DNA from: Chitinophagaceae bacterium
Lineage (GTDB): Bacteria > Bacteroidota > Bacteroidia > Chitinophagales > Chitinophagaceae
Reading direction: 5' to 3'
Length of the DNA stretch: 35,764 bases
NCBI GenBank assembly: GCA_028288595.1
Contig: JAQBNK010000024.1
Coordinates: 1-35,764 of the forward strand
This document shows, in pieces, positions 32,845 to 35,764 of the stretch. Under the pieces are notes generated by a model that was not told the DNA's origin, made no database searches, and worked only from the letters and a program-made list of their open reading frames with translations. The first letter of the stretch is position 1; each line of letters opens with the position of its first letter. The position numbers and the translations under genes were made by a program.

Positions 32845-33867
32845 TTAGATAATGTTTACTTCCCGTTCTAAATCAATATCAAATTTTTCTTTAACGGAAG
32901 CAATCACCTTCTCCGAGATATGGAATATCTCATTTCCACTTGCATTTTTATAATTCACCAGAACGAGAGCCTGTTTTGTATGAACGCCTGCATCTCCATC
33001 CCTGAAGCCTTTCCATCCGCATTGTTCTATCAGCCATGCCGCGGCGAGCTTTACATCACCACCGGGTAATTCAAAACCCACAATGCCAGGGAACTTTTCT
33101 TTTAATGAGTTGAATTTTGATTTTGAAATTTGAGGGTTCTTAAAAAAACTTCCTGCGTTGCCGATCTCTGCAGGATCAGGAAGTTTACTTTGCCGGATGC
33201 GGATAACAGCATCGCTGATAGCTTTAATAGATAATTCTTTTACACCCATAGCATCTATTTCCTGCTGAATCGCTCCATAGCTGGTATGGAAAACAGGATG
33301 TTTGCTTAAACGAAAAGTCACATCAAGTATAACGAACTGGTTCTTATATTTTCGTTTGAAAACACTTTCACGGTAACCGAACTCACAATCATTATGAGTG
33401 AACTGGATAATTTTTTTGTCTTTGATATGATAAGCCTCAAGCGAATGAAAAACATCTTTTATTTCAACACCATAAGCACCGATATTTTGCATGGGAGAAG
33501 CTCCAACATTACCAGGTATGAGGCTCAGGTTTTCAAGCCCCGCATAATTGTGTTCAATGCAATGAAGAACAAACTGGTGCCAGGTCTCACCGGCGGCGGC
33601 TTTTACAAATAAATAATGTTCGTCTTCATGAACAAGTTCAATGCCTTTCAGTTCATTCTTTAAAACTGTTCCGTCAAAATCTTTGGTAAATAAAATATTA
33701 CTGCCGCCACCAAGTACAAAATGATCACTCTTTTTTCCGGCTTGTGTATCTGCGAGTAGTTCTGCCAGCTCATCAATATTTGAAAAAGAAGCAAAGCGTT
33801 TTGCTTTAGCATCAATGCCAAAAGTATTATATGGTTTCAGTGAAATATTTTCAAGGATTTTCATCAT
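32845..33867 (-). CDS. murB: UDP-N-acetylenolpyruvoylglucosamine reductase
   Basis: The product has 340 residues from the ATG at 33867 (a TTG lies one codon upstream, and a second ATG follows). It makes UDP-N-acetylmuramate, an early step in peptidoglycan synthesis, using FAD and NADPH. The N-terminus NTFGIDAKAKRF, the FAD-binding LGGGSNILFT, the block LSLIPGNVGASPMQNIGAYG, and the catalytic Ser region EIGNAGSFFKNP are present, as is the C-terminal HTKQALVLVNYKNASGNEI. The long form resembles the E. coli enzyme (type I). The gene starts 9 nt after the priA stop and is probably translated from the same message. Confidence 0.95.
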   Translation of the reverse strand: MMKILENISLKPYNTFGIDAKAKRFASFSNIDELAELLADTQAGKKSDHFVLGGGSNILFTKDFDGTVLKNELKGIELVHEDEHYLFVKAAAGETWHQFVLHCIEHNYAGLENLSLIPGNVGASPMQNIGAYGVEIKDVFHSLEAYHIKDKKIIQFTHNDCEFGYRESVFKRKYKNQFVILDVTFRLSKHPVFHTSYGAIQQEIDAMGVKELSIKAISDAVIRIRQSKLPDPAEIGNAGSFFKNPQISKSKFNSLKEKFPGIVGFELPGGDVKLAAAWLIEQCGWKGFRDGDAGVHTKQALVLVNYKNASGNEIFHISEKVIASVKEKFDIDLEREVNII

Positions 33868-33876
33868 CAAAAAATT

Positions 33877-35764
33877 TTATACCGGATCAACATCAGGGAG
33901 TATGGTTACCGGCCGGTACCTTTTATTATTTTGTAATAACCCGATCTGCTGAAAAATAACATTCTTACAATCTTTTATCAGCCGGCTATCTTTTGGTAAG
34001 CGTAACATCACCTCCCATAAATACTGGTTACGAATGCGGTTTACCAGGGGTTCGGCCGGTCCGGATAAATAATTTGAATAACTATTTTTCATTCCGCTTA
34101 CAAATAAGTTGGCAGCCTCTTCGGCCAGGAAAGTTTCTTTATGTTTAAATATAATTTTTATGATCCTTGAAAAGGGCGGGTAAAAAAATTGTTTGCGGTT
34201 ATCCATTTCCATCTCATAGAGTTTTTCATAACTATGCTCTTTTACAAAACTTAATACAGGATGATTGGTTTTACTTACCTGTATCAATACTTCACCCTTG
34301 CCATTTTTTCTTCCTGCACGTCCGCTAACCTGTTCCATCAGTTGAAAAGCTCTTTCATTTACCCTGAAATCAGCGAAATTTAAAATGCCGTCTGCATCTA
34401 AAATCCCAACGAGCTGCACATTTTCAAAATCAAGTCCTTTCACTACCATTTGTGTACCAACCAGGATATCGATGCGCCTGTCCTCGAACATTTTTATTAA
34501 TGCATCATGATCATGTTTGCCTTTTATGCTGTCGTAATCCATGCGTGCAATACGGGCAGCCGGAAATAATTCAGCCAGGGTTTCTTCTACTTTTTCTGTT
34601 CCAAAATTTTTCTGGTGAAACCGGGAATTGCCGCATGCTGCGCAGGTGGTTACTACCGGATAGGCTGAGCCACAATAATGACAGGTGAGTTTATTTTTCG
34701 ATTTATGATAGGTGAGTGTTACGTCGCAGTTTTCACAATGCGGTATCCATCCGCAAACCTGGCAGAGCAGATAGGGTGAGTAGCCCCGCCGGTTTTGAAA
34801 AACGATCACTTGCATTTTTTCATTCAATGTTTTTTCGATCTGTTCTTTAAGCGGCGGTGTAATTACCAGTTTTTCTTTTGTGGAATGAAGTTTTACATCT
34901 ACAATATCAATCACCGGCATTTCAACATTACCAAACCGCTCCTTTAATGTAACCAGCCCATATTTTTTTTGCTGTGCATTAAAATAACTTTCTATCGAGG
35001 GTGTTGCTGAGCCTAATAAAACTTTGGCGTTAAAAAGCGAGGCATAGAATATGGCTGTGTCTCTTGCATGGTAGCGTGGCGCAGGCTCCTGCTGTTTATA
35101 CGATGCATCATGTTCTTCATCGCAAACAATGAGGCCCAGGTTTTCGAACGGAAGAAATAAAGATGAACGGGCACCTAAAATTATTTTTATATCACCCGAT
35201 CTTACCCTGTTCCAGATCTCTACTCTTTCGTTCGCATTGAATTTTGAATGATACACGGCAATATAGCCACCAAAATGTTTTTGTAATCTTCGTATGATCT
35301 GCGCCGTTAATGCAATTTCAGGGAGCATGTATAAAACCTGCTTCCCTTCGCGGATATATTCTTCTATTAGTTTGATGTATACCTGTGTTTTTCCGCTGGA
35401 CGTTACACCATGTAATAAACAAACTGATTTATCAGTGAAAGTTTTCTTAACGGCATCGCATGCTTCATATTGTGCGGGTGAAAGTTCAAAGTCTGTGTCT
35501 ATATTTTTAGGTAACGAGAATAATCTTGTTGCTGTTCTTTTTTCTATCAGCAGAATATTTTTTTCAACAAGTCCTTTTAACTGGGCAATGGTGGCGTTTG
35601 ATTTTTTTAATAAAGCATTTTGCGTTACGTCGCCAACAGTTTTAATTAAATGGAGGTAGGATAGCAAAAGTTCCATTTGTTTAGGAGCACGGCTCCAGTT
35701 ATTCAGCAGGTCTTCTAATTTATCTTCATTATGATAATCACTATGTAATCTTACATAGTTCTCC
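33877..35764 (-). CDS. priA: Primosomal replication restart helicase PriA, N-terminus outside the window
   Basis: The frame is open past the internal Met at 35676 to the right edge, giving 628 visible residues; about 190 N-terminal residues (the 3'-DNA-end binding domain) must lie beyond it. Visible before that Met is YVRLHSDYHNEDKLEDLLNN, then WSRAPKQ. The helicase core shows Walker A LLHGVTSSGKTQVY, Walker B CDEEHD and motif LGSATPS. The zinc region (CQVCGWIPHCENCDVTLTYH followed by CHYCGSAYPVVTTCAACG) and the later GTQMVVKGLDFENV and QVSGRAGRKNGKGEVLIQ are intact. PriA reloads the replisome at stalled forks. It sits upstream of murB in one transcript. Confidence 0.96.
   Translation of the reverse strand, partial: ENYVRLHSDYHNEDKLEDLLNNWSRAPKQMELLLSYLHLIKTVGDVTQNALLKKSNATIAQLKGLVEKNILLIEKRTATRLFSLPKNIDTDFELSPAQYEACDAVKKTFTDKSVCLLHGVTSSGKTQVYIKLIEEYIREGKQVLYMLPEIALTAQIIRRLQKHFGGYIAVYHSKFNANERVEIWNRVRSGDIKIILGARSSLFLPFENLGLIVCDEEHDASYKQQEPAPRYHARDTAIFYASLFNAKVLLGSATPSIESYFNAQQKKYGLVTLKERFGNVEMPVIDIVDVKLHSTKEKLVITPPLKEQIEKTLNEKMQVIVFQNRRGYSPYLLCQVCGWIPHCENCDVTLTYHKSKNKLTCHYCGSAYPVVTTCAACGNSRFHQKNFGTEKVEETLAELFPAARIARMDYDSIKGKHDHDALIKMFEDRRIDILVGTQMVVKGLDFENVQLVGILDADGILNFADFRVNERAFQLMEQVSGRAGRKNGKGEVLIQVSKTNHPVLSFVKEHSYEKLYEMEMDNRKQFFYPPFSRIIKIIFKHKETFLAEEAANLFVSGMKNSYSNYLSGPAEPLVNRIRNQYLWEVMLRLPKDSRLIKDCKNVIFQQIGLLQNNKRYRPVTILPDVDPV

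Noticed and set aside
1-35764. CRISPR array, phage or insertion-sequence transposase
   Set aside because: No regularly spaced repeat-spacer units and no transposase, integrase or phage structural frame were found. The repeats present are dispersed, not an array.

Overview
The window looks like a chromosomal piece of a Bacteroidota genome, most likely family Chitinophagaceae. The evidence is a SusC/SusD pair, DUF5689 and DUF2723 proteins, many lipoproteins with short lipoboxes, few Shine-Dalgarno sites, and Bacteroidota-type promoters (TTTG, then TAnnTTTG). No transposase, integrase, phage gene or CRISPR array is visible.

Layout. Positions 1-9.7 kb are loosely packed: a cut-off TPR protein, a small lipoprotein, an S9 serine peptidase, a papain-like lipoprotein, an exported protein of unknown function, a luciferase-like flavin monooxygenase, a frameshifted gene and a short, possibly truncated lipoprotein. 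The gaps between them carry several families of dispersed repeats, some over 100 nt long. Positions 9.7-23.2 kb hold the most interesting unit. A DeoR/GlpR-type repressor diverges from an apparent eight-gene operon: glpD, SusC-like porin, SusD-like lipoprotein, DUF5689 lipoprotein, calcineurin-like phosphoesterase, SGNH/GDSL esterase, glycerophosphodiester phosphodiesterase lipoprotein and glpK. The divergent region has two TTTCG-rich inverted repeats that are good operator candidates. Positions 23.2-25.7 kb hold a tRNA-Val with a clear promoter and terminator, two small proteins and mtaB. Positions 26-29.4 kb hold a large DUF2723 membrane protein, ending in a strong terminator. Positions 29.5-32.2 kb hold a VWA protein and a MoxR/ChlI-like ATPase. 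Positions 32.3-35.8 kb hold a small beta-barrel protein, murB and the C-terminal part of priA.

How the genes may work together (inference). The glp/SusCD unit reads as a nutrient-acquisition locus for a glycerophosphate-containing substrate such as deacylated phospholipid, phospholipid or glycerol-phosphate polymer. SusCD would bind and import it. The SGNH esterase could remove acyl groups, GDPD would cut the phosphodiester to glycerol-3-phosphate, and the metallophosphoesterase could release phosphate or cut the head group. GlpK and GlpD would feed glycerol or glycerol-3-phosphate to dihydroxyacetone phosphate. GlpR would induce the whole set when a glycerol metabolite is present. No inner-membrane glycerol or glycerol-3-phosphate transporter is visible in the window.
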